DNA of 64,000 bases, taken from positions 310,001-374,000 of the forward strand of contig JAYKKR010000024.1 of NCBI GenBank assembly GCA_036971615.1. Direction: 5' to 3'. Positions 36,442 to 49,947 of this stretch are shown here, in pieces (within the stretch, counting starts at the first letter, position 1; every line of letters begins with the position of its first letter). This DNA is from Amyloporia xantha (lineage: Eukaryota > Basidiomycota > Agaricomycetes > Polyporales > Adustoporiaceae). The position numbers and the translations under genes were made by a program. The notes beneath the pieces were generated by a model. It was not told the origin of the DNA and searched no databases. It saw only the letters and a program-made list of their open reading frames with translations.

Positions 36442-39363
36442 ATGGCCACCGAGGTCGTCGCACCCACCGCCTCCCCCATCTTCTTCCGCCCACACTCCCC
36501 CCTCCTCCCACCCGCCTACCCGCGTCCGGGCAGTGCACACAGCAGTCGCTCCCCCAGCCCGATGGCTCCGAAACACGACCGACCGCTCCCCGTCCCCCAA
36601 AAGTCGCTCCCCGACTTGCCCCCTCCGAAAAACGACCGTTCTCCCAAACGAAAATCCCGCACTCTCGACGCCGGGGAGGGCAAGGACAGCAGGAGCGAGT
36701 CCCCGGGCTCGCGCATGTCCGGCTTCTTCTCGCGCATGTCTCGATCGCCCAGGAAGCGCGACTCGCAACCTCTCGCGCCCCTTCCGCCGCTGCCCCAAGA
36801 GCACCCGCCACGACCGCAATCCGAGACCCAAGCCGGAGCGGAGACGCCTGGTCCACCGCAGCACGATCGCCTCCAGGCCTTCCCCGCGTCGACCCTTTCC
36901 CCCTCGCCCAAGCGCGCCTCCCGCAGGCTCGACTCCGAGCCTGCGAGGCCACCCGCCGGCCCACTCTCCGTCCCTCGCCCGACCCCCGCCTCTCGACGCA
37001 TTCTCGGGCGCATGCTCAAGCAACCCCGCGTCCTCGCACTCCTCCTCGACGAGCTCTCCTGGGGCGATTTCCACGCCCTCGCAAGCACATGCAGGGACTT
37101 TCGCCGCGGGTGGATGCGTGCTCCGGTGTCCCGCGACATCATTCTGGGGCAATATGTTCCGGGATACCGCTATGCGCGACAGGCAGGTGACCTCGATCAG
37201 TGTAGAGAAGTCAAGGTCGATTTTCATGACCTTACGCTGCTCGGTGAGTGTCCTTTGTCTTCAACTTCGTCCGCTCCGCCTGTCTCTTCGAGCATCTCCC
37301 TGACCCAGCCTGCCAGTGATGTCCCAGTTCGTGCCGCTGCACAAGTACCCGATGCACGCGCTGTCCATTCTGTCCTCACCCGCTTCCTCCCTCCCATCAT
37401 CCTCCACCTCTCTCACACCCCTCGACGCCCGCACCACGAGGCTCACCGCGCTCACCACCGCACACTCGCGCTTCGTCCTCCTGCTCCAGTCGCTGGTCCA
37501 CAGCACGCAACCCTCCCCCGCCCACTCCCTCTTCACGTCCCCGCTCGAAGAGGACATCGACGACGGCCTCGAGCCGCTTCTCTCTGTCGGAGCTGGCGCT
37601 CGCGCTCCGGCCCTTTCGGGGATGCGTGAGCTTGTCTTTCCCGCACCCCTCTCCTACTTCGGCGCGGAGCAGGCACAGACGCCCCCCTCGCGCACAGGCC
37701 CGCGGCGGGCGCATTCTCCCTCGCCATCACAGTCCTCTGCGCCGTCCGCATTCTCGAGTGCCACACCGAGCCCGCGCGCCCTGTCGCTCAGCCCGACACG
37801 TGCCTCGGGCGACTTCCACGCGCTGCTGGGCGACCGCTCGCGCCTGTACAAAGGAGGGAATAAGCGGAACCGGGCGTCGATATTCGGCGCGCCGAAAGTG
37901 CCCCTGCCGCCGCCTGCGCCTGAGCCGCTCGCGGTCAAGTACTCGGTAGCCAACGGCTGGCGGCGGACGTCGGGGTCTGGGTCCAATTCAAGCACGCCTA
38001 CGTCAGTCGTGAGAGCGCCAACGAGGACGGGCACGGAGCCGCCCCCGCCGATCGCGGGGATGTGGCGCAGTGAGTCTGCGTCGGAGGACGACCTGAAGGC
38101 GCCGAAGAGGCGGTTCACCGCGACGACCGCGAGCAGCGAGTCGAGTCTCGTGGGTGCGCCGAGTGTGAGCTCGCGCGGCGGGGGGATGGATGCGGACGGT
38201 GAGGAGAGCAAGAGCAAGAAGAGCAGCAGCAGCGAGAGCGCGTCGCCGAGCCGGCGCGGGTCGAGCCTGCTTGCGTCGCGCTCGCCGCGGAAGCGCGACT
38301 CGCTCCCGCCCCTGCCGCCGCTACCCCGCCAGCAGAATTCGCAGCTTTCTTACTCGCAGGTGGCCCCGCCGCGGGGCGCGTCCCCGCACGATTTGTACCT
38401 GGCGACGTCGCGCGTGCGCGCGCCGGTGCTGCGGACGTTCGTGCCGTGTGCGGCGCTGGACGAGGGCGCGGTGGAGGCGTGCGAGGAGCAGCTGGTGGGC
38501 GCGGGGCTGTGGGAGCATCTGAGCGTGGGGGACGTGGTGTGCAACTTTGGGTACGTCCCGGAGGAGCGGGAGGGCGACGGCGAGGGGGAGAAAGAGAAGG
38601 AGAGGGAGTGGCACGCAGGTGTGGCTGCTGTTCGACGGGACGACGCTCGTGCCGTACGTCCCGCCCGCGCCGCCGCCCGTCGAGGACCCGCTCTCGCTCC
38701 CGTCCCCGTTCTACTACACACACATCCTCCCGCCGTTCTCCAACCCCGTCTTCGTGCTCTCCCTCCCCGCGCTCCCGGTCCCGTACACGCACGCCGCGCG
38801 CCACCCGCAGCCCGCGTCCGCGCCGTCCTCGATCCGCGCCGGGTCCGGGTCTGGTCATGGGTACGGCGGCGCGCTGGGGATGGGCGACGCGGCGCACCTG
38901 CAGCTCACGCTGACGCACGTCCCGACGCGCGTGCGCAGCCCGCACTCGCCGAGCGGGTGGGCGGTCGTGCGCAAGTTCGTGTGGGTCGCGCGGCTGCCGT
39001 ATGTGAGCGCGGGGATGGCGGCGGGCCTGGGGCGCGGGTGGCAGGGCGAGTGGATGCTCGAGGGCGAGGGGACGCGGGAGGGGCGGCAGAGTCTGCTGGA
39101 TGCGGTGAGCGACGGGCCGGACGGGTCGGGTTTGACGCGGAGGGGGAAGTGGGAGGTCGTGAGGGACAAGTCGGGGGGTGGGCGGTTGTGGATGAAGTGA
39201 GTGTTGCGTTCTGCTGCCTCCTGCTGTGCTGTGTGACTGGGCTGCGAGCTGATGGGCTGGTGGTAGGTTGCTCGTCCCGAATGTGGACCACGTCCATGAT
39301 CTCAAGGACGCTTGCGAAAGTATAATTGACCTGCCGCCGTCGGCGCGGACTTCGACTGAATAA
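36442..39363 (+). CDS. F-box-like protein, Pro/Ser-rich
   Basis: Four exons (36442-37243, 37317-38550, 38609-39196, 39267-39363) join in phase to give 906 residues. The N-terminus ([15 protein letters not shown]) is Pro/Ser-rich and disordered. Residues about 190-230 form an F-box-like helix pair ([33 protein letters not shown]) that may recruit Skp1. The second exon begins [21 protein letters not shown] second disordered part repeats a motif like [17 protein letters not shown], seen also near residue 100. The C-terminal half looks folded: [59 protein letters not shown], ending [14 protein letters not shown]. The 58 nt intron (38551-38608) is needed; without it the frame seems shifted. Codon use is strongly GC-biased compared with the neighbours. 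The substrate is unknown. An in-frame ATG at 36355 is an alternative start. Confidence 0.85.
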
Positions 39364-39963
39364 TGATGGACACTCGACACGGACATCTAATCTGTTGTGA
39401 TTCTCCTCCCTTTAATTATCATCCATTCATCCGCGGTATCTATCGTCTCATACCATAGACAGCGCTAGAGACGCCATGTGTCTGCACACGGATTTCTCTT
39501 TTACTCTACTTTTCTCGTGTTGTATTACTGGGCCTTCGCATTGCTGGTATACCATACATTGCATCGCTTGTACTCGCGTGTTGTTCTTACGTATCTTTGT
39601 CTAATCATCCCACCCATCTTGTTCACATCCTAGTGTTACAGCTCTACCCCATAGCACATCCTACCCTATGTACCACTGGACGCTTACACGGACTTGACTC
39701 GTTCTGCTGTAGGACCTCTTGAAATCGCCCTGTAGGACCTCCGCTCACTGCATTCTGCTTGTTAGCATTCGTACGAAAAGAAAATCATCCTTATAGCGTT
39801 ACTGTATATACTGTACATGGCTTCGAGGATGACGGGTAATGTACAGACATTTGTTGCATTTACTACTGCATTTATTACCGGCCTAATCCCACTCGTTCTT
39901 TCTTTGCATACTTATGAATAATAAATGCGGTGTCAGCCAGATCATGACGAGCCTTGACGGCGT
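39364..39963. other. Convergent 3' intergenic spacer
   Basis: This stretch lies between the ends of the F-box-like gene (plus) and the binding-protein-like gene (minus). It is AT-rich after the very GC-rich gene before it. No open frame of interest was seen. Confidence 0.4.
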
Positions 39964-41414
39964 TCACGCGAGCTTGGCGATGTCGGTATTGACGAAGTTG
40001 GCAACGGAGAAACCGCCTTCAGGACTCTTGATGAAGCCTGCTTTCTCGAGGACCCTATAAATGCCAGATTCAGTGTCGCGTCAGGATGGCAAGGAGTCTT
40101 CTTGCACGCTCACTCTAGAGTATCCGTGATCACTTTGCTAGGGATAGTCGCGCAGTCATGTGTCCACGCCACCGTCTGCAACCAGGCCTACATGATCCAC
40201 AAGCGCACACTCAGCTCCTGTACTACCGCAGAGGAAGGAGGCACGGTGCCCTGCGCACCTTGATGTCCGCCTCGGGGTAGCCGAACTCGGCTTTGATGAA
40301 CTCGACGTCGTCATGCGCGCGTTTCTCCGGCGAGTCGAACGTGCGCACGTACGTGGTGAGCGTGGCGAGGAACGTGCGCAGTGCGTCGGCAGTAGCGCGG
40401 GTGGGGTGTGCGGCGATGAGCCACGAGGGCCAGGGCGTGGGCACGGAGCCGATCTGTCCGCACGCATGGAGAGTTCACCAAGATGTGCGATGAGTGTAAA
40501 GACGTGAGGTGGAGAAGACGGCAGGTGGGAGAGACACGTACGAAACGCGCTTCGCCTGCATCGACGAAGGGCTTGGTGGTGAACCATTCCCACATGAAGG
40601 CGCTGGTCGTCCCGTCATTCACGGAGTCGATGAGACCGCGGATGTCGTTGTTCACTGCCGCGGACGGTGAGCGGGACGCGGGCAGTCGATCCGTCTAATT
40701 CCGTACCTTTGAATTCGAGTTTGTCCGTGGGCCAGCCTTGCTGGAGCGCCATTACGTACGCCATCGTCTGGCTTCCACTGAAGGGTAATGTGATGGGTCA
40801 GCAAGCAGCGTAATAAACTTGTACGGCAAGATCAATTGACCTCCCGTAACGCGAGATACCGATGGTCGAGTCTTGCAGGTCGGTGATGTCATTGTACCTT
40901 GTGTCCTTGCCGGTTATGACCGCCCTACGCAGAGGATCAGGAGAATCTGTGCGACATTATTTGAACGAGCTCACCAATTCAATGGCGTCGTGACGTAGCT
41001 CCCCACGAGCTTATAGTGCTCCGAACCCTTTGCTATTCCCGAGATCAAAGGATCAGTGAGCGCGCTGATGGAATTTTAGTTGTCCTGGTCCTCTCCAGCA
41101 GCATGAGAGCTGGAATTTGACTCACACCGCGACGTCGATCTCGTCGTTGGTCAGACGAGAGATTAGCTGTCCAGTGCCGCCTGGAAGGCGAGAAATGAGT
41201 ACTGACGGACGCCAAGTTCGGGTGGCTATAGCACTTACTCGGACATTCGACGAGCGTGAACGTCTTGCCCGCATCAGCATCAGCGTATTGTAGAAGGGGG
41301 GACGAGAAGTGCTCGCGGACTGTTCGAAGTTCGATCCGAGATTGTATTTGATCGTATAATACGCGATCACGACGTAATTGAATTTAGCTTACCGTAGCCG
41401 ACTCTCAAGGGCAT
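39964..41414 (-). CDS. Periplasmic-binding-protein-like (type 2) protein, Ca3427-like
   Basis: Soluble two-lobed binding protein of about 310 residues, related to NMT1/Thi5-type and ABC-transporter solute-binding folds; in fungi the Candida Ca3427 group has this pattern. The start is ATG 41414 (MPLRVGY), spliced in phase to VREHFSSPLLQYADADAGKT. Conserved ligand-site stretches follow: ECPSGTGQLISRLTNDEIDV, ALTDPLISGIAKGSEHYKLV, GSYVTTPLNW, VNDGTTSAFMWEWFTTKPFV and PTPWPSWLIAAHPTRATAD. The C-terminus reads SPEGGFSVANFVNTDIAKLA (TGA 39964-39966). No signal peptide is visible, so it is probably cytosolic and not part of a transporter. About seven introns interrupt it. Its ligand and reaction are unknown; a role linked to pyrimidine or thiamine precursors is only a guess from the fold. 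Confidence 0.85.
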
Positions 41415-41897
41415 CGTGTGTTATGGTCCAAGTTTCAAGCTGCAGTCTCGGGGATTGTGCACGGAGGTGTGCCTACTCAAGTAGGGTAAAAAGTAGTCTT
41501 GCAGATTATATGCGGTGCTTGGTCAGCGAAATTCATTCATTCAGCATGATCGATATGATCACCATCGATGAGACATCTTTCATCTAGTCAGCCGTTGTCC
41601 TCCATATTTTATATGTCTGCGCTACATACACAATGGGATCCCATACACTAGAAACCAACTTGAATCACTGGCCTGTAGAGCCCAAAACTCTACACGGCTC
41701 GGCCGCCCACCTTCAAAACAGATCTCACCGATGAGAGTGCACTCAGAAAGTCACGCAAAAGGTATAGTCTCTGGGTACATGCATAAATTACTCACAGAGA
41801 ACTTAAAAAACCTCATCGGGCGAAGTGCATGACATAGACACGCGAAAGAGGGCAACGACAGACGAGTTGATGAGATGAAGTCCTTAATGTCTGGACA
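41415..41897. other. Intergenic spacer
   Basis: This stretch lies between the start of the binding-protein-like gene and the stop of the Yip1-domain gene, both minus strand. It holds the promoter of the former and the 3' untranslated region of the latter. No gene was seen. Confidence 0.4.
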
Positions 41898-43260
41898 CTA
41901 CTGGATCACGATCATCCAAGCTAGAATGGAATAGAAGAGGCTAAAGAGCAAATGCAATGTAAACAAATCAAATAAACGGCGCCATCACGCACAACTCACA
42001 CAAGAGGATACACGGCGAGCATAGTGCGTTGTTTCTCCAAATGGGTGCCATCAAGAAAGTTAACGGATGCTATCGGTATTGATGTCAGCCCGAAACAAAA
42101 AAATGCAGAAGGTATCTTCATTGAGAGACATACCCCATAGACACCACCCCCAGGCTGCAAGCGTCACGGGCGCTCGAACGTAAATAAGTCTCACGAATGC
42201 CGCGACGAGCGCTGCGATATTCAGCGGTGCCACACAATACCCAAAAACACATAGCCCTTGAAAAAAGGAACTGCGTTCAACGAAGAGTCAGTTTCATGTG
42301 CAGTCGGAATCAGCTGCATTGACTACATACACTCGGCCACCAAGCAGCTGGAATATGTGACGTCAAATGAAGGTGTAGCGGGACATAATGCGATTGCGTA
42401 CCTTGGCTTGAATTGTTACTATCAACGCACCGAAGGTCATCAAGCATATTACGGCTGTAAAGATACGAAGAGATTGAGCAGGAGGTGCCTGATTAGACGT
42501 TTAAGTTGGCGAATAGACAATGACAGCACACGTAATTCCGATCCTTACCCTAAGACTCAACAGAATGCCGAGTGTAAGCCCTATCACAAGAGGACCCCAT
42601 AGGTCCCAGTCTCTGAACACAGACGGTTACAGCCATATCCAATATTGGGAATCGAAGACATACTTCAAGACTTCTCGGTGGCCTGCCTTTGGAGGATATA
42701 GTACCTGTACTGTTTTCGTGTATATAGAAAGTAGATCCCGACCCTGAAGGACCATTGCGTTAGCACGAATCCTCTGGACAATACTGTGCGCAACTGACAA
42801 TCGTTGTCGAGACAGGTTCATCAAGCGTGTCCATAGTGGTAGTACTAAGCATACAAGCACTTGAATTGAGGGTCGAGGTCAGAAGAGCGAGCGTACGCAC
42901 CGCATCTCAACCTGTACACCGCCTACCATACTTCGTGTGGGCTTAGGGCCTCCATTCGCACTGCTTCCAATGTTCCCAGATACAGGTGTACTAGCATATA
43001 CACCAGATGGAGACCCAAGGGATTCCTGTGCGCGGTCCTTGCCCTTGCTCACTGTTGCTGACTGCGGCGTACCTAGTGAAGGATGGGTGAATCCGGGGAT
43101 AGCATCTTCGTCCAAGTCGTCATCTTCATCTAAGCAGCACGCACAGTAGATGAAGCCTCAGTGGACGCTCTGGACTTCATAGCTGAAACAGACCTGCTTG
43201 AATGAACTGTGAAGTCGATGTTGTTGGTGTCGCGATCTCTGTGTTGTCTGGTCGTTGCAT
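41898..43260 (-). CDS. Yip1-domain Golgi membrane protein (YIPF6/Yip4 type)
   Basis: Five-span membrane protein that binds Rab GTPases and helps ER-Golgi traffic. The start is ATG 43260 (MQRPDNTEIATPTTSTSQF), spliced in phase to an acidic stretch DEDDDLDEDAIPGFTHPS. The Yip1 domain follows with the family signature TLDEPVSTTIARDL, VLYPPKAGHREVLKEWDLWG, PLVITLVLGILLS and GLCVFGYCVAPLNIAALVAA. The protein ends with LDGTHLEKQRTMLAVYPLV joined by a last intron to LFYSILAWMIVIQ (TAG 41898-41900). The order and spacing match human YIPF6 over its whole length, including the terminal AVYP...W segment. About seven introns interrupt it, some hydrophobic exons being very short. It is transcribed away from RPT2 across a 197 bp interval. 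Confidence 0.9.
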
Positions 43261-43457
43261 AGTGCCCTTCAATGTTCAGGAACGTCCGGAGTCGAGCAGT
43301 GCACGGCGATGTCGCACGTTTCCGTTTTGCACGTGATCCTGAAGAGACTGACGCGTCGCGTTCACGATTCTGAGCTTACGCTCCCTAGTCTCTCTCATCC
43401 GACACTCAACTAACCCTTCACTCTTCTGCGCCGAAAACTAAGTGGACATCTGCTATC
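43261..43457. promoter_or_regulatory. Bidirectional promoter between Yip1-domain gene and RPT2
   Basis: The two ATGs are 197 bp apart and point away from each other. The interval contains a palindromic E-box CACGTG at 43330-43335, a site type bound by basic helix-loop-helix factors. Whether it is used is not known from sequence. Confidence 0.5.
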
Positions 43458-45068
<1,611 letters not shown>

Positions 45069-46198
45069 TTTGTATTGTACCGTCCATGATATCTCTAGTC
45101 GCCTTATGATATATCTCTTTCGTGTGGAATCAACGTGGAATTCCAAATAACCCTTATTTGGTTATCTCCAATAGCAGTGCGTGTAGCCTTACGTAAGAAG
45201 ATAGGAGGTACAACCGGGCCGAACGTCGGGTCTTCAACTTTGTTATACAGCCTTCGTCGGCCGTGAGCCCGGCTTCCCGCGTCGACCCGGGGGGTGGCGG
45301 TCTGGTGGCGGAATGCCGCGTGCTTCGCCTGCGGCATCTTCAGAAATGTGGCGCTGTACGCGCTGCCGAACGGCGCCCCCAAGGCAGCTGTTGCCGTCAC
45401 ATTTGGGCGGCGCTCATGGTCGACGTGTGGCTCTGCCGCGCCGCTTCGGCGAATTCTTTCGCGTTCGCTTTCTGCTGTCTTGGAAAGGGCGCGCGTATAC
45501 GCTCCATGCTCCGTGCATTCGTGTGCGGGTGCTGTGTGTGCCGTTCTCTTCTGTCTGTGTTGCTTCATTGTCATCCGCTGATGGCTCTATGTCCTCGTGG
45601 CAGGTACTATTGCGGTGCATGCCCTTCCAGTGTTCCTGTGTACTGTACCATTGCATTCTCGATGAAATGCATCTTCCACAGTGTATCTGCCATTGCTGAA
45701 TTTCCCGTGATGTGTGGTTCCCAATTGAGTGCTTGTGTCGCTCCATGACAGTGTTCATTAGTATGATGGGTTCATCTTCAAGTCTGAGTATGGAAGGCTT
45801 GTCTGTGACTGCACCCAGTAATGCAGTCAATATTTAAATACAGTCGCCTGTAATGAGTTGAACTTGCTGCATACGTGCTTAAAGGTGCATGGATATATAA
45901 CATGGGCTATAAAATTGTATGTACAATGTGTCTGGTGGTTATTTGGAACTGGCTGGCGGAGCTGCCAATATCTGCAAGTCGATGAAAGTTTGTGCAGATG
46001 CGACATGCCTTAGCGCGCACGTGCCAGGCGCGTTGTAGACGCGCCTTGTGTCGGTCACTCGGAAGATGTGTCTTGGCAAGATGCATGTGAAAACGACCTC
46101 TTCCGAGTTTCTCGGCTCTGGGGTTAGTTTCGTACCAAACCTATACTTGTAACTGCCACTTGGTTCAGCGTATCTACTTTCTCTCGATAGCAACAACT
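45069..46198. other. Intergenic spacer between RPT2 and citrate synthase
   Basis: The 1.1 kb hold the RPT2 3' untranslated region and the citrate synthase promoter. Overlapping frames on both strands between 45260 and 45830 (up to 161 codons) are Cys-, Arg- and Ser-rich and have no recognisable feature. I see no gene. Confidence 0.35.
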
Positions 46199-48767
46199 AT
46201 GGGTAAACCGACCAGCGCAGATTCAGAGAGTCTTACGGTACGTGACAACCGTACAGGCAAGACATACACTATCCCGTACGTGTCACGTTGAAGCTCAGCT
46301 GTCAGAATTCAACGGCGAGTCCTGTATCTCATGAGCGAGATCTATCCTGCACAGAATAGCGGATAATGCGGTACCTGCCACAGCATTTAAGGCTATCACT
46401 GCGCCGAAGAGGCCTGGGGAGCGAGAGGAGAATGAGACGGAGAAAGGACTGCGCGTGCAAGACAAGGGATTTCTGAACACGGCAGTCATTCGTAGTGAAA
46501 TCACGTACATTGATGGAGAGGCAGGAGGTGAGCATGACCGTGTGCCAAGTGTCGCGTCGATCTGAACTGGCGCAGTTCTCCGTTACAGGTCAATATACCA
46601 CGACTGTTTCTAGATGGTCGAACTGCTGACGAAGGAATTCACTACGCAGGGGCTACCCCATTGAGCAGCTCGCTACGCAGTCTTCACATCTCGAGACGGC
46701 TTATCTGCTGATCTACGGATCTCTACCGACGAAAGAGCAGTTTAAGTACTTTGAGACTGAGGTATTGCGGCATGGTGTAATGCATGCAGACACAGAGGGC
46801 TTCTTCAGATCATTCCGGTGACAGCTGTATCTCATTCTACTTTATTCCTGGTCTAACCAGGGAATACATAGATATGATGCGCACCCTATGAGCATGCTCA
46901 CCAGCGCATTCGCCATGCTGGGCTCATATTATAGCGAAGCCAACCCTTCACTTCAGGGTAATCTCATGGTGCATTCTACCATACGTGCTTGGTGCTGATC
47001 CCATACAGGTCAGCGGCTCTATACTAACGGAGATAAAGTCTCATTAGCGACAATGGATAGGCAGATTTACCGACTGATCGGCAAGGCTACCACTCTTGCA
47101 GCGTATGTGATATGTGACAATCCAGACGACACTTGATCCCTCATTTCACGTTGTTAACCCCAGAATGGCCTATCGCGTCCGCCAAGGTCGAGACTTTGTC
47201 ACACCGCCAGTGGGACTGAGCTACACAGGATCGTCAGTAGGATCTAGTTCTTCAGCAGTAGGTATTTGTATTAATTTTTGCCTCACCCCTAGATTTTTGT
47301 ATCAGATGGATCACCTTGGGGAGGAGAATTACACTCCAAACCCCGTCCTCGAGAAGGCCCTAGATGTCTTGTTCCTAATTCATGCTGACCACGAGCTCAA
47401 CGCGTCATGTACGACGGTCCTGCAAACAGCAAGCTCCCTCGTGGACCCTTATTCAGCAATTGCGTATGTTTTGCTTCCTGAGATCGTCGCATATTGAATT
47501 AATGCTCGAATTTTTCAGTGCCGGTTGCGCTTCTCTCTAGTAAGTTTAATTTAGTCACACACATATATTGGTTTTGAACTGTTACTATCCACTAAAGTGG
47601 ACCTTTACACGGTGCGAACATTGGCGTTTGCATGGTGTAGAAAATTGATAGAACAGCTCACAGGTGGAGCCAACGAGGCTGTCATTCGAATGCTTGTGTC
47701 GATCGGGAGGTGAGCAGTATTCCCACTGTTACCCATGGTCTCTTTAACCGTGTATGTGCAAGTCCGGAAAACGTTCCGGCGTTCATTGAGGCTGTCAAAA
47801 GTCGTGAGAAGACTCTGTCAGGCTTCGGTCACCGGTAAGTATTATGTCACTTCCACGAGAAGCTTCCTAACCATGTGTGAACGTCAAATATGAAAGCGTG
47901 TACAAAACGGTATTTCATATATTATTTTACTTGTCTGTGTGTCCTGCTGATCCTCTTGGCAACAAGTCGGATCCACGGTCCTTCATCGTGCGCAAGACGG
48001 CTGATGAGGTCTTCAAAGTGTTGGTGCATATACATGGATTCTGGCAGCGTTGCTCACATATGTTGTATGATGAAGTACAGGCAAAGATGAGCTACTTGAG
48101 ACTGCTATGGCACTACACGATGCTGCGATGAAAGATGAATATTTCATCAAACGAAAGCTTGCACCTAATGTAGACTTCTGGTGCGTCCTCACATTGAATG
48201 GATACAACGCTTGTTGAACGAAGTAACGTATTTTGCAGGAGGTAAGCACATCACCAATGTTGCTGTACTGCCCTCTTCCTGACAATAGTCAAGCGGCCTG
48301 ATATACCGCGCCATGGGTGAGGGTTTACAATTATGCCTGAGCTCATAATCTGCATATTGACGTATACGTTCGAGGCTTCCCCATGGACTTCTTCCCAGTC
48401 TTATTTGTCGTCCCGCGAGTCGTCGGTTGGCTCGCCCACTGGCGCCAGATGATGTTGCAGGAGGGCGGTGTGAAGATTTGGCGTCCCCGCCAGGTGCGAC
48501 CACCACGTTGTTGGCATCTTTCCATGAAGTGAGACTGTCTTCCTGCAGGTTTACGTAGGGGCAGGCAAACGGGATTACGTGCCCGTTGAACATCGTGTTC
48601 CCGTCGAGGGTCTGAAACAGACTCCTTCCGCAGTCGAGCATGGAGGGTGAGTTCAGTACGTCGACGACGAGGTGACAGGGGGCTGATCGTCGCTGTTGCT
48701 TTCCTGTCTCGGCAGAATCACCAAGAGGACAATGCTCGCTAATTTCAAAGGGAAAAGTAAGCTGTAG
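46199..48767 (+). CDS. Citrate synthase with C-terminal peroxisomal signal SKL
   Basis: Condenses acetyl-CoA and oxaloacetate to citrate. The start is ATG 46199 ([20 protein letters not shown]), with no mitochondrial presequence. Family stretches in order: [29 protein letters not shown] (catalytic His), GPLHGGANEAV (second His), SGFGHRVYK and DPRSFI. The last exon, joined through a GTGAGT donor after VEHGG, reads [16 protein letters not shown] and stops at 48765-48767, giving a perfect PTS1. This fits the peroxisomal (glyoxylate-cycle, Cit2-like) form. A 13 nt microexon (46576-46588, TTCTCCGTTACAG) encodes VLRYR in the conserved YIDGE..VLRYRGY block. Twelve or more introns interrupt it. Skipping the last splice would give a stop just after VEHGG and remove SKL. 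The middle exons 47860-48240 were joined by pattern and are less certain. Confidence 0.93.
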
Positions 48768-49094
48768 ATCGCCTTTCCTCTATACTACGGCATCGATGTC
48801 GCACTTCCTTTGTACCATAACGATATATCAGTTTTTCCTGGGTGTGCGTTGGATTCTTGAACATAGCTGAGCCTGAGCTGCTTTCGGTGATCTTTCTGCC
48901 TGTCATCGCCTCCGTGAGACTTCGGCAAGGTGCAATAGGCTACGACGCCGTTACGTAGCATATGGTTTTTATTTGTTTGTATTTGGCTAGGAAACCGTCG
49001 CGTTGTCCGGTAGAATGAGCGCTTCTTTCCTTCCCTCTTCCCTCTCAGAGTTTCTTCAAATCGCTTGCCTGAGCTCCCTGCTCGTCACTACACC
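48768..49094. other. Intergenic spacer
   Basis: This stretch lies between citrate synthase and the secreted protein gene, both plus strand. It is pyrimidine-rich just before the next ATG, as is common in fungal promoters. No gene was seen. Confidence 0.4.
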
Positions 49095-49947
49095 ATGTTC
49101 ACCACATTCATTTCTGTCGCTCTCTTTTCGACCCTCGCGATTCAGGGAGCTCGTGCACAGTTTGCCATCGATACCCCTGCGCTCACACAGGTATTGGCCT
49201 TTGCAATTCTGCCAGACAGAGCAACGAAATAACTCTCCTTGCAGTGCCAACCTACTACCGTGACCTGGTCCGGTACGAACGCTGAACCATACAACCTTAT
49301 TGTCGTGCCCAGCGACGATGTCTGTGGCGATGAACTGTGTGTAGCACATCATTTCATGAGCGACACCCGAGCTGATGCCTTTTTGTTCGAAGTGCGGACC
49401 TCGGTGACTTCAACGGAACGTCCGCAACGTGGACAGTCAACATTCCCGCTGGCCAAGCCGTCACGTTCTCCCTCCAGGATGCGCTCGGCGAGGAGGCTTG
49501 GAGCGGCTCGGTGAGTACGGTGTCATTCTCCATGAAAGAATGTGGCTGACCCTGTCTACAGATAACCGTCCAGGGCAGCAATGACACGTCCTGCCTCAAC
49601 TCGACCTTGACGTCTTCGTCTGCGATTGCCTCTTCTGCGGCTGCCAGCTCTGCGGTCGCCTCGTCTCTGGTTGGAACCCCTGCCTCGGGCACTACGTGAG
49701 TGAAATTATTGTCCGCCCTCATGTGGTCTCTCAAGGTCGCTTTTCCAGCCTGGTCGTGGGTCCCCAGTCCAGCGCCTCAGGAGTGGTCAATTATGCCCCG
49801 CCTGCTGCTGCTAGCAGCTCCGGCGCAGTGGCTGTCGGTGCGGCTAACACTGGCGACAACCCCACCTCGGCTGGGTTCAGCATGCACCAACTGAGTGCGC
49901 CGATCATGGTCGCGAGTCTTCTCGCGGCGATTGTGCTCTCGCTCTGA
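49095..49947 (+). CDS. Secreted, GPI-anchored Ser/Ala-rich cell-surface protein
   Basis: The start is ATG 49095. A signal peptide (MFTTFISVALFSTLAIQGARA) is followed by QFAIDTPALTQCQPTTVTW, then SGTNAEPYNLIVVP. The first part resembles the small Ig-like extracellular domain common in basidiomycete wall proteins, with paired Cys. Next comes ADLGDFNGTSATWTVNIPAG, QAVTFSLQDALGEEAWSGS and an N-glycosylation site at GSNDTSC. A Ser/Ala-rich stalk (SAIASSAAASSAVASS) leads to a C-terminal hydrophobic tail (APIMVASLLAAIVLSL) typical of GPI attachment. Four introns are phase-consistent, the last being 54 nt just before LVVGPQSSASGVV. The product is about 210 residues. Its function is structural or unknown. 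Confidence 0.85.

Noticed and set aside
38551..38625. Apparent frameshift in the F-box-like gene
   Set aside because: A 58 nt intron (38551-38608, GTACGT...GGAG) rejoins the frames as [15 protein letters not shown], and the total coding length is then a multiple of three.
38115..39386. 423-codon minus-strand open frame
   Set aside because: It lies antisense to the well-supported plus-strand F-box-like gene, is Pro/Arg/Ala-rich as expected from GC-rich DNA, and has no recognisable domain.
45260..45830. Overlapping frames of 128-161 codons on both strands
   Set aside because: They lie between RPT2 and citrate synthase, have Cys/Arg/Ser-rich chance-like composition and no splice or domain support.
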